From: Novosphingobium piscinae
GTDB taxonomy: Bacteria; Pseudomonadota; Alphaproteobacteria; Sphingomonadales; Sphingomonadaceae
Reading direction: 5' to 3'
NCBI RefSeq assembly: GCF_014230355.1
Contig: NZ_JACLAX010000011.1
Coordinates: forward strand, 1-64,000
Length of the DNA stretch: 64,000 nt
The notes below the pieces were generated by a model, which worked only from the letters and a program-made list of their open reading frames with translations, made no database searches and had not been told where the DNA came from. This document shows, one piece after another, positions 23,120-31,073 of this stretch. The position numbers and the translations under genes are program-made. Numbering within the stretch: the stretch's first letter is position 1; every line of letters starts with the position of its first letter.

Positions 23120-24133
23120 TCAGAAGTCCAATCCAAAGTTCACCCCGATCTGGCGGACCGAGTTGAAGCCGTAGAGCTGGCCCAGGCCGACCTGGCCGGT
23201 CAGACGGTTGCTCGCTGGCAGCGCAATCCGCAGTTCGTTGGTGAACTGGCGGTAGCGCGTGTCCGAATAGTTGCGGTCGGCGCCATTGCTGTTGGTGTAG
23301 TCGGTATCGAAGTTCTGCTCGCGGTCGGCAGCCTTCCAGGCGGCGGTATTGCTGATCTCGACCCCCGAACCGGTGACATAGGCCAGGGTCGCCTGGACAC
23401 CCCCGCGCGAGACGTCGCGGAAGAACTGGCCGTTGCCGGCGATCAGCAGGTTGGTGGCGCTGGGAACGATGCCCAGCGCATCGTTGAGCGGCCTGGCCCC
23501 GGCCAGCGGGGAGAGGCTCGAATAGGGACGGTCGAAGTAGGTGGCGATGCCCTTCTCGCGGTTGTAGTCACCGATCACGTAGAGCGAGAGGGCCTCGCTC
23601 AGGTTGACCAGGTACTTGGCGCGCAGACCCCACTGCTCCTGGCCGAAATCGCCCGAGCCGCTGCCGATGAACTTCACCACCGGGTCCTGGGTCGAATTGA
23701 CCGCGTTGAGCCGCAGCGCCGAGTCTTCCGAGACGGGAATGTTGAGCGTGGCCTGGCCGACCAGTCCGAGGCCATTGTTCGGCGTGGTCGGACGATGCAC
23801 GCCCTCGACCTGCAGGTTGCCCTCGAAGGCGCCGATGCGCGGCCGGTTGGTGACGATGTTGAGCAGGCCTGCCGAGGCGTTCTTGCCGAACAGCATGCCC
23901 TGCGGGCCGCTCAGCACCTCGACCCGGGCGACGTCGTAGAACTGGCCGACCGCACCGCCGAGGATCGAGTTGGCGAGGTTCACCTCGTCCTGCTGGATGG
24001 CCACGCTCGATTCCAGCGTCTGCTGGAAGGCCAGCGTGCCCACGCCGCGGATCGTGAAGTTGTTCTCGCCGCTGACCTGCAGGCTCGGGGCCGCGGGGGC
24101 GCTCTGCGCGAGCGCCGGGGCAGCGGCCACCAC
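23120..24133 (-). pseudogene. TonB-dependent receptor remnant with in-frame deletions
   Basis: The reading frame stays open for 337 codons but is less than half the length of a normal receptor. Plug sequences SLQVSGENNFTIRGVGT and VARVEVLSGPQGMLFGKNASAG are intact. Before them the usual TonB box and first plug strands (roughly 50 residues) are missing, because a signal-peptide tail (VVAAAPALAQSAPAAP) joins the plug directly. Near the end, barrel sequence ELRIALPASNRLTGQVGL runs straight into a terminal segment RQIGVNFGLDF, so most of the barrel is deleted. The only possible start is a GTG with no good ribosome-binding site. A functional outer-membrane channel is not expected; the ancestor probably imported the glycoside used by this cluster. 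Confidence 0.8.
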
Positions 24134-24156
24134 GCGGCAGGCCGGCGCGGGTCCGG

Positions 24157-24561
24157 TCAGGCCATGACGATGGTGGCGTGGCGCGCGTCGCGGGCCACCG
24201 CCGACTGATGGGCTGGCGGGAAGTAGGGGTGGCGGTAGCCGATCGCGCTTTCGACCCAGTGGACCCCGGGGGCGAGGCCACCGGGCCGGGGCACGATCAC
24301 CGTCATGTATTCGCCCACGGCCAGCCGGGTCTCGGTGGCGGCGTCGAGCTCGGCCGGGGTATAGACCCGGCTGCCGATGCGGACGAGGTTGTGCGCCGCG
24401 GGATAGAGCACCCCGTCGACGGTGATGGTGACCCCCTCGATCAGGCTGAGCCGGGTGCCGCGGTAATTGGCCTGGCGCAGGCGCAGTTCGAACCCGGTGC
24501 GCTCCCCGACCGGCCCGACGTTGCGGAAGCCGGTGCTCTGGATATGGCTGCGCTCAAGCAT
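24157..24561 (-). CDS. C-glycoside deglycosidase-like beta subunit (DUF6379 type)
   Basis: A 134-residue beta-sandwich protein matching the beta subunit of C-glycoside deglycosidases. The recognisable segments are GFRNVGPVGERTGFELRLR, NYRGTRLSLIEGVTITVDG, the YTPAELDAATETRLAVGE region and VPRPGGLAPGVHWVE. In characterised systems (DgpB/CarC-type) this subunit completes the active site of a TIM-barrel alpha subunit, and the pair cleaves the C-C bond of 3-oxo-C-glycosides. The gene overlaps the upstream TIM-barrel gene by eight bases, as expected for subunits of one complex. Family recognition is from remembered motif patterns, not a search. Confidence 0.8.
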   Translation of the reverse strand: MLERSHIQSTGFRNVGPVGERTGFELRLRQANYRGTRLSLIEGVTITVDGVLYPAAHNLVRIGSRVYTPAELDAATETRLAVGEYMTVIVPRPGGLAPGVHWVESAIGYRHPYFPPAHQSAVARDARHATIVMA

Positions 24562-25456
24562 GCTGGGCCTCCCACTCGGCCTCGAGCCGACGGATCAGCG
24601 CGTGCTGGCGGCGCACCTGCTCGATCGCCACCCACGGATCGCGAACGCCCTCGTATTCGCTCGACAGGTAACCGGCGTAGCCGAGCGCCTTGAGCCGGGG
24701 CACAATCCGCTCCCATGGGATCTGGTGATCGTGCAGGTCCTCATCGACGTGATGGAACTTGGCCTGGATGAACGGGACATAGCGGATGATGTCGTCGAGA
24801 TGCTCGACCGGCACCTTGATGCCGTTGACCATGTCGGGGGCATCCTTGCGGATCGCCTCGATGTCGCCGCCGCCCCAGGCCGTCAGCGGGCGGTCCTGGA
24901 AGATGCCGGTATCGAGCATCAGCCCGAAGTTCCTGGTGCCGGTCCGCTCGATGAAAGCGATGTACCCCTCGGTCACCGGATGGTGGATCGGGGTCGGGGC
25001 GTGGATCTCGGGCAGGATGATGATGCCGAGCGCCTGCGCGAGGTCGAGGTTGCGCTCGACCGCCCCTTCCCAGATGGGGTCGGGCGTCAGATTGTAGTCG
25101 ATCACGCCGAACTTGGGACGGATGAACTTGAAGCCCAGCCGGTGCGCCAGCCTGAGGTCGAGCGCGATCTGCTCGGCCCCTTCGGCGACGGTCAGCTTGC
25201 GGTCGAGCTGGATCCGGGTGTCGACCCAGCAGGCAAAGTTGGTCGGCTCAAGCTGGTAGCGCTCGAGCTGGGCGAACCAGTGGTCGAGCCAGGCCGCCGG
25301 CGGCTCGGGATAGAGCGGCACGCTGGTTTCGCCGAGGATCTCGAGCCCGGTCGCACCGGTGTCGGCGACGTGATCGAACGCGTCGTCAAGCGTCATCACC
25401 GTGCCGAGGTCGTCGGTATAGCTGTACAGCGAAACGCCGTACCGAAAGCCGGTCAC
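24554..25456 (-). CDS. C-glycoside deglycosidase-like alpha subunit (sugar phosphate isomerase/epimerase fold)
   Basis: A 300-residue AP-endonuclease-2/xylose-isomerase-like TIM barrel. Probable metal ligands are E150 (ILPEIHAP), D182 (GLMLDTGIF), H235 (QAKFHHVDED) and E267 (YLSSEYEG), the E-D-H-E set of this superfamily. The GTG start is supported by AAGGAGAG. Alone it would be called a sugar isomerase. The overlapping beta-subunit gene makes a C-glycoside deglycosidase (DgpC/CarB-like alpha) much more likely: an enzyme that releases the aglycone from a 3-oxo-C-glucoside. No obvious glucoside 3-oxidase gene is adjacent. The divergent TetR at 25624 is the probable regulator through the inverted repeat upstream. 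Confidence 0.85.
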   Translation of the reverse strand: MTGFRYGVSLYSYTDDLGTVMTLDDAFDHVADTGATGLEILGETSVPLYPEPPAAWLDHWFAQLERYQLEPTNFACWVDTRIQLDRKLTVAEGAEQIALDLRLAHRLGFKFIRPKFGVIDYNLTPDPIWEGAVERNLDLAQALGIIILPEIHAPTPIHHPVTEGYIAFIERTGTRNFGLMLDTGIFQDRPLTAWGGGDIEAIRKDAPDMVNGIKVPVEHLDDIIRYVPFIQAKFHHVDEDLHDHQIPWERIVPRLKALGYAGYLSSEYEGVRDPWVAIEQVRRQHALIRRLEAEWEAQHA

Positions 25457-25492
25457 TGGCCCTCTCCTTGCTGGCTTGCCGTCGCCGGGCGC

Positions 25493-25538
25493 CTATTGAT
25501 CGTTGCTCATTAGACTCGTATTAATCGACGATCAATAG
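25493..25538. promoter_or_regulatory. Large inverted repeat, probable TetR operator
   Basis: CTATTGATCGT (25493-25503) is exactly repeated in inverse at 25528-25538 (ACGATCAATAG). A third half-site gives the tighter palindrome ATTAATCG-A-CGATCAAT (25520-25536). It fills the AT-rich middle of the region between the divergent deglycosidase and tetR genes, so it should control both. Confidence 0.7.
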
Positions 25539-25623
25539 ATTTCTGCGGCGGGGCGGCCCGGCTCCGCGCGGATCCGCCGGGGCGGGCTTGTCAGCCGCCA
25601 AGAACCGGGGCTAAGCCCTTGGC

Positions 25624-26244
25624 ATGACCACCAAGGCCACCGTCCGGGAACGCCGCGGGCAACCCTCGCACCGCGAGGATCTGCGCGGCGAGCTGCTCGC
25701 CGCGGCGGTCCGCTATGTCCTGCGCGAGGGGCATGAGAGCCTGTCGATGCGCCGCCTGGCCGAGGAGGTCGGGGTCTCGCCCGGGGCGCCCTACCACCAC
25801 TTTCCCGATCGCCGCGCGCTGCTGGTGGCCGTGGCGCTCGAAGGCTACCGGGCGATGTTCGCGCAGAACAGCGCCGGTGCGGACGCGGACGACGACCCGC
25901 GTGCCGCGCTGACCAGCGCCTTTCTCAACTTCATCCGCTTCGCGGCGGCCAACCCCACCCTGTTCACGCTGATGTACGAGAGCGAACTGGTCCGGCCGGT
26001 GCTGGCCCCGGAACTCGCCGAGGCCCAGGCGGAAGGCTATCAGCTGATGCGCCGGCTGATCGGCCGGATCGCCACCGGGATCAGCGATACCGAACGGGCG
26101 GTGCGGATCGCCACGATCTGGAGCGCGATCTTCGGCTATGCCTTGCAATGCAACCGCTCGATGCTGCGCGCCTATCCCGCCGAGCCGCCCCCGGACGAGC
26201 TTGCGCCCCAGGTGGTCCAGCAGGCGCTGCGCCTGCTGGCCTGA
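25624..26244 (+). CDS. TetR-family transcriptional regulator (third)
   Basis: A 206-residue TetR protein, unrelated in its C-terminal half to the two TetR paralogues at 5156 and 10936. The DNA-binding domain reads LLAAAVRYVLREGHESL, then RRLAEEVGVSPGAPYHHFPD. The C-terminal domain (FIRFAAANPTLFTLMYESEL, then IWSAIFGYALQ) resembles the WHG/TetR_C group. It is divergent from the C-glycoside deglycosidase-like genes, with a perfect 11-bp inverted repeat in the shared region. It probably represses that operon and itself until a glycoside or aglycone is present; that is inference. Confidence 0.92.
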   Translation: MTTKATVRERRGQPSHREDLRGELLAAAVRYVLREGHESLSMRRLAEEVGVSPGAPYHHFPDRRALLVAVALEGYRAMFAQNSAGADADDDPRAALTSAFLNFIRFAAANPTLFTLMYESELVRPVLAPELAEAQAEGYQLMRRLIGRIATGISDTERAVRIATIWSAIFGYALQCNRSMLRAYPAEPPPDELAPQVVQQALRLLA

Positions 26245-26268
26245 CCGCGCGCTGTCGCGGGCTTTTCT

Positions 26269-26282
26269 TGCAAGCGCTTTCA
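26269..26282. promoter_or_regulatory. LacI-type operator 1
   Basis: TGCAAGCGCTTTCA, with palindromic core AAGCGCTT, placed 58 bases before the alpha/beta hydrolase ATG. It is one of five similar sites between 26.2 and 37.3 kb and fits the known preference of LacI/GalR proteins for TGNAANCGNTTNCA-like palindromes. Confidence 0.72.
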
Positions 26283-26339
26283 GCTACAGTGGCGCCGAGC
26301 CGCCGGAATCGCTCCGGTCGGGCCGGTCAGGGAGAGTCC

Positions 26340-27302
26340 ATGCCACGCCACGCCCATTGTCCGCGCCCACGCCTGCGCCCCCTGGCGCGCCTGTCCCTGT
26401 CGGTTTTCGCCCTCCTCGCCCTGCCCGCCGCGGCCGCCGTGGCCGCGCCGGGCCCGGAGCTGCCGCTGTGGCCCGGCGTGGCGCCGGGCAGCGAAGACTG
26501 GACCCAGCCCGAGCAGGTCCTGGCCGACGGGGCCAACGGGCGCCGCGTGATCAACGTCTCGGTCCCGACCATGACGGTCTATCGCCCGGCGCGCGGCCGC
26601 GGCAACGGCACCGCGATCATCGTCGCCCCGGGCGGCGGCATGCGCGTGCTGGCGATCGACTCGGGCGGCACCCGCGTGGCCGAATGGCTCAGCGCGCGGG
26701 GCTTCACCGCCGTGCTGCTGAAGTACCGCATCCGCCAGCAGGACCCCGCCCGCGCCGCGGCGGTGCCCCGCCCCTCCCCCGACGCGCCCGAGCTGACCAT
26801 CGTCCGCGCCAATGCCGATCCGGCGCAGGACGATCCGGCGATGGCCTCGGTCTACCGGATGGCCGTGGCCGATGCGGCCCAGGCGATCCGGCTGGTGCGC
26901 GGCCATGCGCGGGACTGGCGCATCGATCCGGCCCGGGTCGGCATTCTCGGCTTCTCGGCCGGGGGCGGCGTGGCCGTGGGCACGGCGCTGGCCGAGCCCG
27001 GTCCGGGCTACCCCGCCTTCGTCGCCACACTGTTCGGTCCGGCCCTCGCCGACGTGACCGTGCCCGCCGCGGCGCCACCGCTGTTCATGGCGGTGCGGCA
27101 GGACCACTGGAACGTCACCCCGGGGCTCGTCGCGCTGTTCAGCACCTGGCGCGCGGCGCGCAAGCCGGCCGAGCTGCACGTCTACGACATGGCCAACGGG
27201 CAGATCGGCATGGCCCCGACCGGCACCCCGATCGACGGCTGGAAGGACCGCCTGCTCGAATGGCTTGCGCTGCGCGGTTTCGCCCCCCGGCCTAGGCGAT
27301 AA
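26340..27302 (+). CDS. Exported alpha/beta-hydrolase (carbohydrate-esterase-like), His replaced
   Basis: A 320-residue hydrolase with a signal peptide (hydrophobic core LSLSVFALLALPAAAAVAA). The oxyanion strand is IIVAPGGGMRVL and the nucleophile S206 lies in GFSAGGG, as in acetyl-xylan and feruloyl esterase-like (BD-FAE) enzymes. The expected C-terminal catalytic His (usually GGHG) is Gln: HVYDMANGQIGM, about Q288. The enzyme may therefore be slow, use another residue, or be inactive. CAGGGAGAG precedes the ATG. It stands directly downstream of LacI-type operator 1 and converges on the lacI-like gene. A role in removing acyl groups from an imported glycan or glycoside is plausible. Confidence 0.85.
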   Translation: MPRHAHCPRPRLRPLARLSLSVFALLALPAAAAVAAPGPELPLWPGVAPGSEDWTQPEQVLADGANGRRVINVSVPTMTVYRPARGRGNGTAIIVAPGGGMRVLAIDSGGTRVAEWLSARGFTAVLLKYRIRQQDPARAAAVPRPSPDAPELTIVRANADPAQDDPAMASVYRMAVADAAQAIRLVRGHARDWRIDPARVGILGFSAGGGVAVGTALAEPGPGYPAFVATLFGPALADVTVPAAAPPLFMAVRQDHWNVTPGLVALFSTWRAARKPAELHVYDMANGQIGMAPTGTPIDGWKDRLLEWLALRGFAPRPRR

Positions 27303-27323
27303 GGATCCGGACGATGACAGCCG

Positions 27324-27345
27324 GGCGCGGCAGGCCGGCCGCGCC
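27324..27345. terminator. Hairpin between convergent genes
   Basis: GGCGCGGC pairs with GCCGCGCC (8 bp, six-base loop) in the short gap between the hydrolase and the convergent lacI-type gene. Confidence 0.45.
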
Positions 27346-27353
27346 GCTCGGGG

Positions 27354-28355
27354 TCAGGCGCTCTCGCGCGCGATCAGGCGGAAGCCCACGTCGATCACGC
27401 TGGCCGGGACGGTCTCGCCGGCGTCGCGCTGGCGGATCGCGGCGATCGCCTCGCGGGCGATGCGCGCGCCGTCGATGTCCACCGTGGTGATCGTCGGACG
27501 CATGTCGCCGGCGATCGACGAATTGCCGAAGCCGACCACGGCGAGCTGGTCAGGCACGCGCAGCCCGGCGGCCTGGGCCTCGATGATCAGGCCCTGCGCG
27601 AGGTAATCCGAACCGCAAACCACCACGTCCGGCGCCGGATCCATGTGGCGCAGGTCGGCGAAGACCTTGCGCGCGTGGCCGAAGCGCGTGGGGATCGAGA
27701 CCGTGGCCTCGGTCACCGGCCCGCCTACCTGCACGGCCCATTCGGCGACGAACCCGTCCCGGCGCTGCATCGCGCGCGATCCCGGCGCCGTGACGATGTG
27801 CGGCCGGCGATAGCCGCGCGCGGCAAGGAACCGCGCGATGTCCCGGCCGACGTCGCGGTGGTGGAAGCCGATCGCCAGCCCGGGCGGGTGCTCGGGCAGG
27901 TCCCAGACCTGGATGAACAGCACCGGACTGCGCCGCACCAGGGCCTTGGTCTCCTCGTCGAGCGGACCGGTCGAGATGATCGCGTCGACCCGCCGGCTCA
28001 GCGCGGCGCGGATCATCTCGGCCTCGCGGCGCGGCAACAGCCCGGTCAGCCCCATCATCACGTTCAGTCCCGAGGCGGCGAGCTCGTTGACCATCGCCTC
28101 GATCGTGTCGTTGAAGATCGAATCGACCAGGTGGGGGATCAGCACGGCGACCATGCGCGACTTCGACGAGGCGAGCCCCCCGGCCATCAGGTTGGGGATA
28201 TAGCCGGTCGCCTCGATCGCGGCCTTGATCCGCTCGGCCGTCCGCGGCGCGACCACGTCGGGGTTGTTGATGTAGCGGCTGACCGTGGCCGAGGAGACCT
28301 CGGCATGGGCGGCGACATCGTCGAGCGTGGTGTTGCGGGCGGGAGCCTGGCTCAT
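27354..28355 (-). CDS. LacI-family transcriptional regulator
   Basis: A 333-residue LacI/GalR repressor. The N-terminal helix-turn-helix and hinge are textbook: TTLDDVAAHAEVSSATVSRY, then ATGYIPNLMAGGLASSKS. The periplasmic-binding-protein-like core ends with VVGFGNSSIAGDMRPTITTV. It sits between genes that carry LacI-type operators (TGCAAGCGCTT cores), so it is the obvious candidate to bind all five sites. Its effector is probably a sugar or sugar acid. The gene is leftward and 20 bases after the P450 gene, with which it may be co-transcribed. Confidence 0.95.
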   Translation of the reverse strand: MSQAPARNTTLDDVAAHAEVSSATVSRYINNPDVVAPRTAERIKAAIEATGYIPNLMAGGLASSKSRMVAVLIPHLVDSIFNDTIEAMVNELAASGLNVMMGLTGLLPRREAEMIRAALSRRVDAIISTGPLDEETKALVRRSPVLFIQVWDLPEHPPGLAIGFHHRDVGRDIARFLAARGYRRPHIVTAPGSRAMQRRDGFVAEWAVQVGGPVTEATVSIPTRFGHARKVFADLRHMDPAPDVVVCGSDYLAQGLIIEAQAAGLRVPDQLAVVGFGNSSIAGDMRPTITTVDIDGARIAREAIAAIRQRDAGETVPASVIDVGFRLIARESA

Positions 28356-28375
28356 CGCGGCAACACTAGCGCCGC

Positions 28376-29557
28376 TCAGCCGAAGCGCAACGGCACCTGC
28401 AACGGACCGATCTCGGGCCAGCGGCTCATGGTGATTTCGCCGGCCAGCGAGAAGCCGTCCGGCGTCGCGCGCATCAGCTCTTCCATCGCCACGCGCAGCT
28501 GCATCCGCCCGAGGTGCAGCCCCGGACAATTGTGGGGGCCGCGGCCGAAGGCCAGGCTCTCGGCGATGTTGGGGCGGTTGAGGATGAACCGGTCGCCCTC
28601 GGGAAAGACGCTCTCGTCGCGGTTGGCCGAACAGTAGAGCAAGGCGATCGGCTCGCCCTCGAGGATCGTGCGCCCGCCCAGCGTGACGTCGCGCGCGGGA
28701 GTGCGGGCAAAGCCGCGGTAAGGCGAATAGAGCCGCAGGAACTCCTCGATCGCGGCGGGCCACAGCGCGGGATCGTCGCGCAGCTGCTGCTGCAGCGCAG
28801 GGTGGCGGCACAGGTGCACGCAGATCGAGCCGATCATCACCAGCGGGGCGACAATGCCGACCAGCAGGACCTGCCGCACCGTGCCGACCACCATCTCCTC
28901 GGGCAGCGGGGCGCCCTCGTGCCGCGCGGCCAGCAGCGCGCTGGTCGGGTCGAGCGCGGGATCCTGGGGCGCCTCGCGCCGCATCCGGATCAGCTCGCGG
29001 GCCATCTCGTAGAGCCGCAGGCTGGTTTCCTTCATCCGTTCGGGATGGTTCATGTGCACCGCCAGGACGAAAGCCCGGCCCGCATCGTGCAGCGGATCGA
29101 GCAGGTGGCCCGGCATGCGCATCCATTCGCCGAAGATGTGGACCGGCAGATGGCTCGAAAACTCGCGGCAGATGTCGCCCCCGCCGCGCGCGACCAGCGG
29201 CGCGAGCAGGCGCTGCGCCAGCCGGCGCGCGGCCGGGGCGAAGCTTTCCGAGCGCTCCTGCGACAGCAGTGGATTGAGCGCCTTGCGATAGGGGGTGTGC
29301 TCGGGCGGATCGAGATGCAGCGGAGGACGGCGGCCGGTGAAAGCCACCTTGGGCACGACGTTCTGGCGCGAGGTGAGAAAGGTGGCCGAATCGGTCGCCG
29401 CGCGCTTGACGTCCTCGTAGCGCGCCAGGGCCCAGAACCCGCCGAGCGCCCCGGTGTGCGCCACCGGGCATTCCGCCCGCAGGCGGCTGAACTCGCGGTG
29501 GGCGCTGTCGAAATCCTCCGGGGTTTCCGGATCGAAGTCTTGGGTCGGCGCGGACAT
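28376..29557 (-). CDS. Cytochrome P450 with atypical I-helix
   Basis: A 393-residue soluble bacterial P450. The haem ligand is C344 in FGRGPHNCPG, and ExxR is E272-R275 (EEFLR). The I-helix segment LLVGIVAPLVMIGS (about 231-244) lacks the usual acid-alcohol pair: Val-Ala-Pro stands where (Asp/Glu)-Thr is expected. Such changes alter proton delivery and are seen in P450s that use peroxide or have special chemistry. No ferredoxin or reductase gene is near. LacI-type operator 2 lies 32 bases upstream of the ATG, so it belongs to the LacI module. A sugar-linked monooxygenation, such as removal of methyl groups from methylated sugars, is one possibility, not demonstrated. Confidence 0.92.
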   Translation of the reverse strand: MSAPTQDFDPETPEDFDSAHREFSRLRAECPVAHTGALGGFWALARYEDVKRAATDSATFLTSRQNVVPKVAFTGRRPPLHLDPPEHTPYRKALNPLLSQERSESFAPAARRLAQRLLAPLVARGGGDICREFSSHLPVHIFGEWMRMPGHLLDPLHDAGRAFVLAVHMNHPERMKETSLRLYEMARELIRMRREAPQDPALDPTSALLAARHEGAPLPEEMVVGTVRQVLLVGIVAPLVMIGSICVHLCRHPALQQQLRDDPALWPAAIEEFLRLYSPYRGFARTPARDVTLGGRTILEGEPIALLYCSANRDESVFPEGDRFILNRPNIAESLAFGRGPHNCPGLHLGRMQLRVAMEELMRATPDGFSLAGEITMSRWPEIGPLQVPLRFG

Positions 29558-29588
29558 GCCGGCCGGGATAGAACCGCACGGGCCGTCA

Positions 29589-29602
29589 TGCAAGCGCTTG
29601 CT
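29589..29602. promoter_or_regulatory. LacI-type operator 2
   Basis: GCAAGCGCTTGC is a perfect 12-bp palindrome (29590-29601), the best of the five sites. It lies just upstream of the P450 start, in the region shared with the divergent MFS operon. Confidence 0.78.
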
Positions 29603-29735
29603 CACGATGGCGCCGGGGCGGTTCGGGCCCGTGACGGCCGTCCCGGCGGCCGGTAGCTCCACAGACAGCGGGATAACCGCCCACCCCCCCGGATCAATCG
29701 GAACCGCTGCGGGGAAATCGGTCGACGCCGCCTTA

Positions 29736-29749
29736 TGCAAGCGCTAACA
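29736..29749. promoter_or_regulatory. LacI-type operator 3
   Basis: TGCAAGCGCTAACA, 17 bases before the MFS transporter ATG, so bound protein would block initiation. With operator 2 about 147 bp away, a looped repression complex across the divergent promoters is conceivable. Confidence 0.68.
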
Positions 29750-29765
29750 CAGGGCCGGGACCGGG

Positions 29766-31073
29766 ATGGAGCCGAATCAGGGCGTGCAGCAGACCATCGA
29801 GCAAGTCATCGGCCGAAAGGTCATACGGCGGCTGGTGCTGCCCTGCATCCTGTTCACCCTGATGGGCTCGATCGACCGCACCAACGTGGGCTTCGCGGCG
29901 CTGCAGATGAACACCGATCTCGGGCTCTCGGCCACGGCTTACGGGTTCGGCGCGGGGATCCTGTTCGTCGGCTATGTGCTGGCCAAGTATCCCAGCGTGC
30001 GGCTCTACGAGACGATCGGGTTTCGCCGCTGGCTGGCGACGATCACCCTTGCCTGGGGGCTGGCCGCCTGCCTGCTGGCGCTGATCCAGACCCAGGGCCA
30101 GCTTTACCTGCTGCGGGTGCTGATCGGCTTCGCCGAGGGCGGGCTGTCGTCCGGGCTGATGCTCTATCTCGGGCACTGGGCGCCGGAGCGCTGGCGGGCC
30201 ACGATCCTGGCCGTGCCGATCATGTCGATCAACGTCTCGCAAGTGATCGGCGGGCCGCTCTCGGGCCTGCTGCTCGACATGGACAACCCGCTCGGCATCG
30301 CCGGCTGGCGCTTCATGTTCCTGGTCGAGGCCCTGCCCGCGGTGGCGCTGGCGGTCTTCGCCTGGTGCTACTTCCCCGACCGCCCGGCCGATGCCGCCTG
30401 GCTCGACGCGGCCGAGCGGCAATGGCTGCGCGATCATGTCCATGCCGAACGGCGCAAGGCGCCCGGCGGGGACGGGTCGGGCCGGTGGGAGGCGCTGCGC
30501 AGCCGCAGCGGATGGCTCTGCGCGCTGATCTGGTTCTGCATCCTGGCCAGCAACTACGGCGTCATGTTCTGGCTGCCGACGATCGTGAAGGGTCTGTCTG
30601 GCCTGACCGCGACCCAGACCGGCCTGATCGTCGCATTGCCCAATGCCGCGGCTGCGGTAGGGCTGCTGATCAACGCACGCCATTCGGACCGGACCGGCGA
30701 GCGCTTCCTGCACATTGCCCTGCCCGCGCTGGTCGGCGGCTTCGGCCTGCTCGGCGCGCTGCTGCTCGGCCCGGGGCCGGGCGGGTTGGCCCTGCTGATC
30801 CTCGGCGGCGCCTGCACCGGCTGCACCGTCGCCGCGTTCTGGGCGGTCCCGACCCGGATCCTGCGCCCCGAGGCGCTGGCGATGGGCGTGGTCATGATCA
30901 ACATGCTCGGCTCCTTCGCCGGGGCGCTGATCCCGCCGGCGATGGGTGCGCTGCGCGAGGCCAGCGGGTCTTACCTGCCGCCCACCCTGCTCATCACCGG
31001 GATCGCCTGCCTGCTGGCGACGCTGTGTCTGATCACCCGGGCACAGATCGCCCGCAGCGGGGCAACCCCATGA
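29766..31073 (+). CDS. MFS transporter, anion:cation symporter-like (ACS)
   Basis: A 435-residue 12-helix transporter. The N-terminal RRLVLPCILFTLMGSIDRTN followed by VGFAALQMN is diagnostic for the ACS group, which carries sugar acids, tartrate, hydroxyphenylacetate and similar anions; GFAEGGLSSGLMLYLGHW is also conserved. It heads a four-gene chain whose members overlap by ATGA or GTGA, so they must be translated together. LacI-type operator 3 precedes the start. It likely imports the carbohydrate-derived acid processed by the LacI module. Confidence 0.92.
   Translation: MEPNQGVQQTIEQVIGRKVIRRLVLPCILFTLMGSIDRTNVGFAALQMNTDLGLSATAYGFGAGILFVGYVLAKYPSVRLYETIGFRRWLATITLAWGLAACLLALIQTQGQLYLLRVLIGFAEGGLSSGLMLYLGHWAPERWRATILAVPIMSINVSQVIGGPLSGLLLDMDNPLGIAGWRFMFLVEALPAVALAVFAWCYFPDRPADAAWLDAAERQWLRDHVHAERRKAPGGDGSGRWEALRSRSGWLCALIWFCILASNYGVMFWLPTIVKGLSGLTATQTGLIVALPNAAAAVGLLINARHSDRTGERFLHIALPALVGGFGLLGALLLGPGPGGLALLILGGACTGCTVAAFWAVPTRILRPEALAMGVVMINMLGSFAGALIPPAMGALREASGSYLPPTLLITGIACLLATLCLITRAQIARSGATP

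Noticed and set aside
24554-25456. Calling the TIM-barrel protein a plain sugar phosphate isomerase
   Set aside because: The overlapping gene for a DUF6379-type beta subunit makes a C-glycoside deglycosidase alpha subunit the better call, although the fold is the same.
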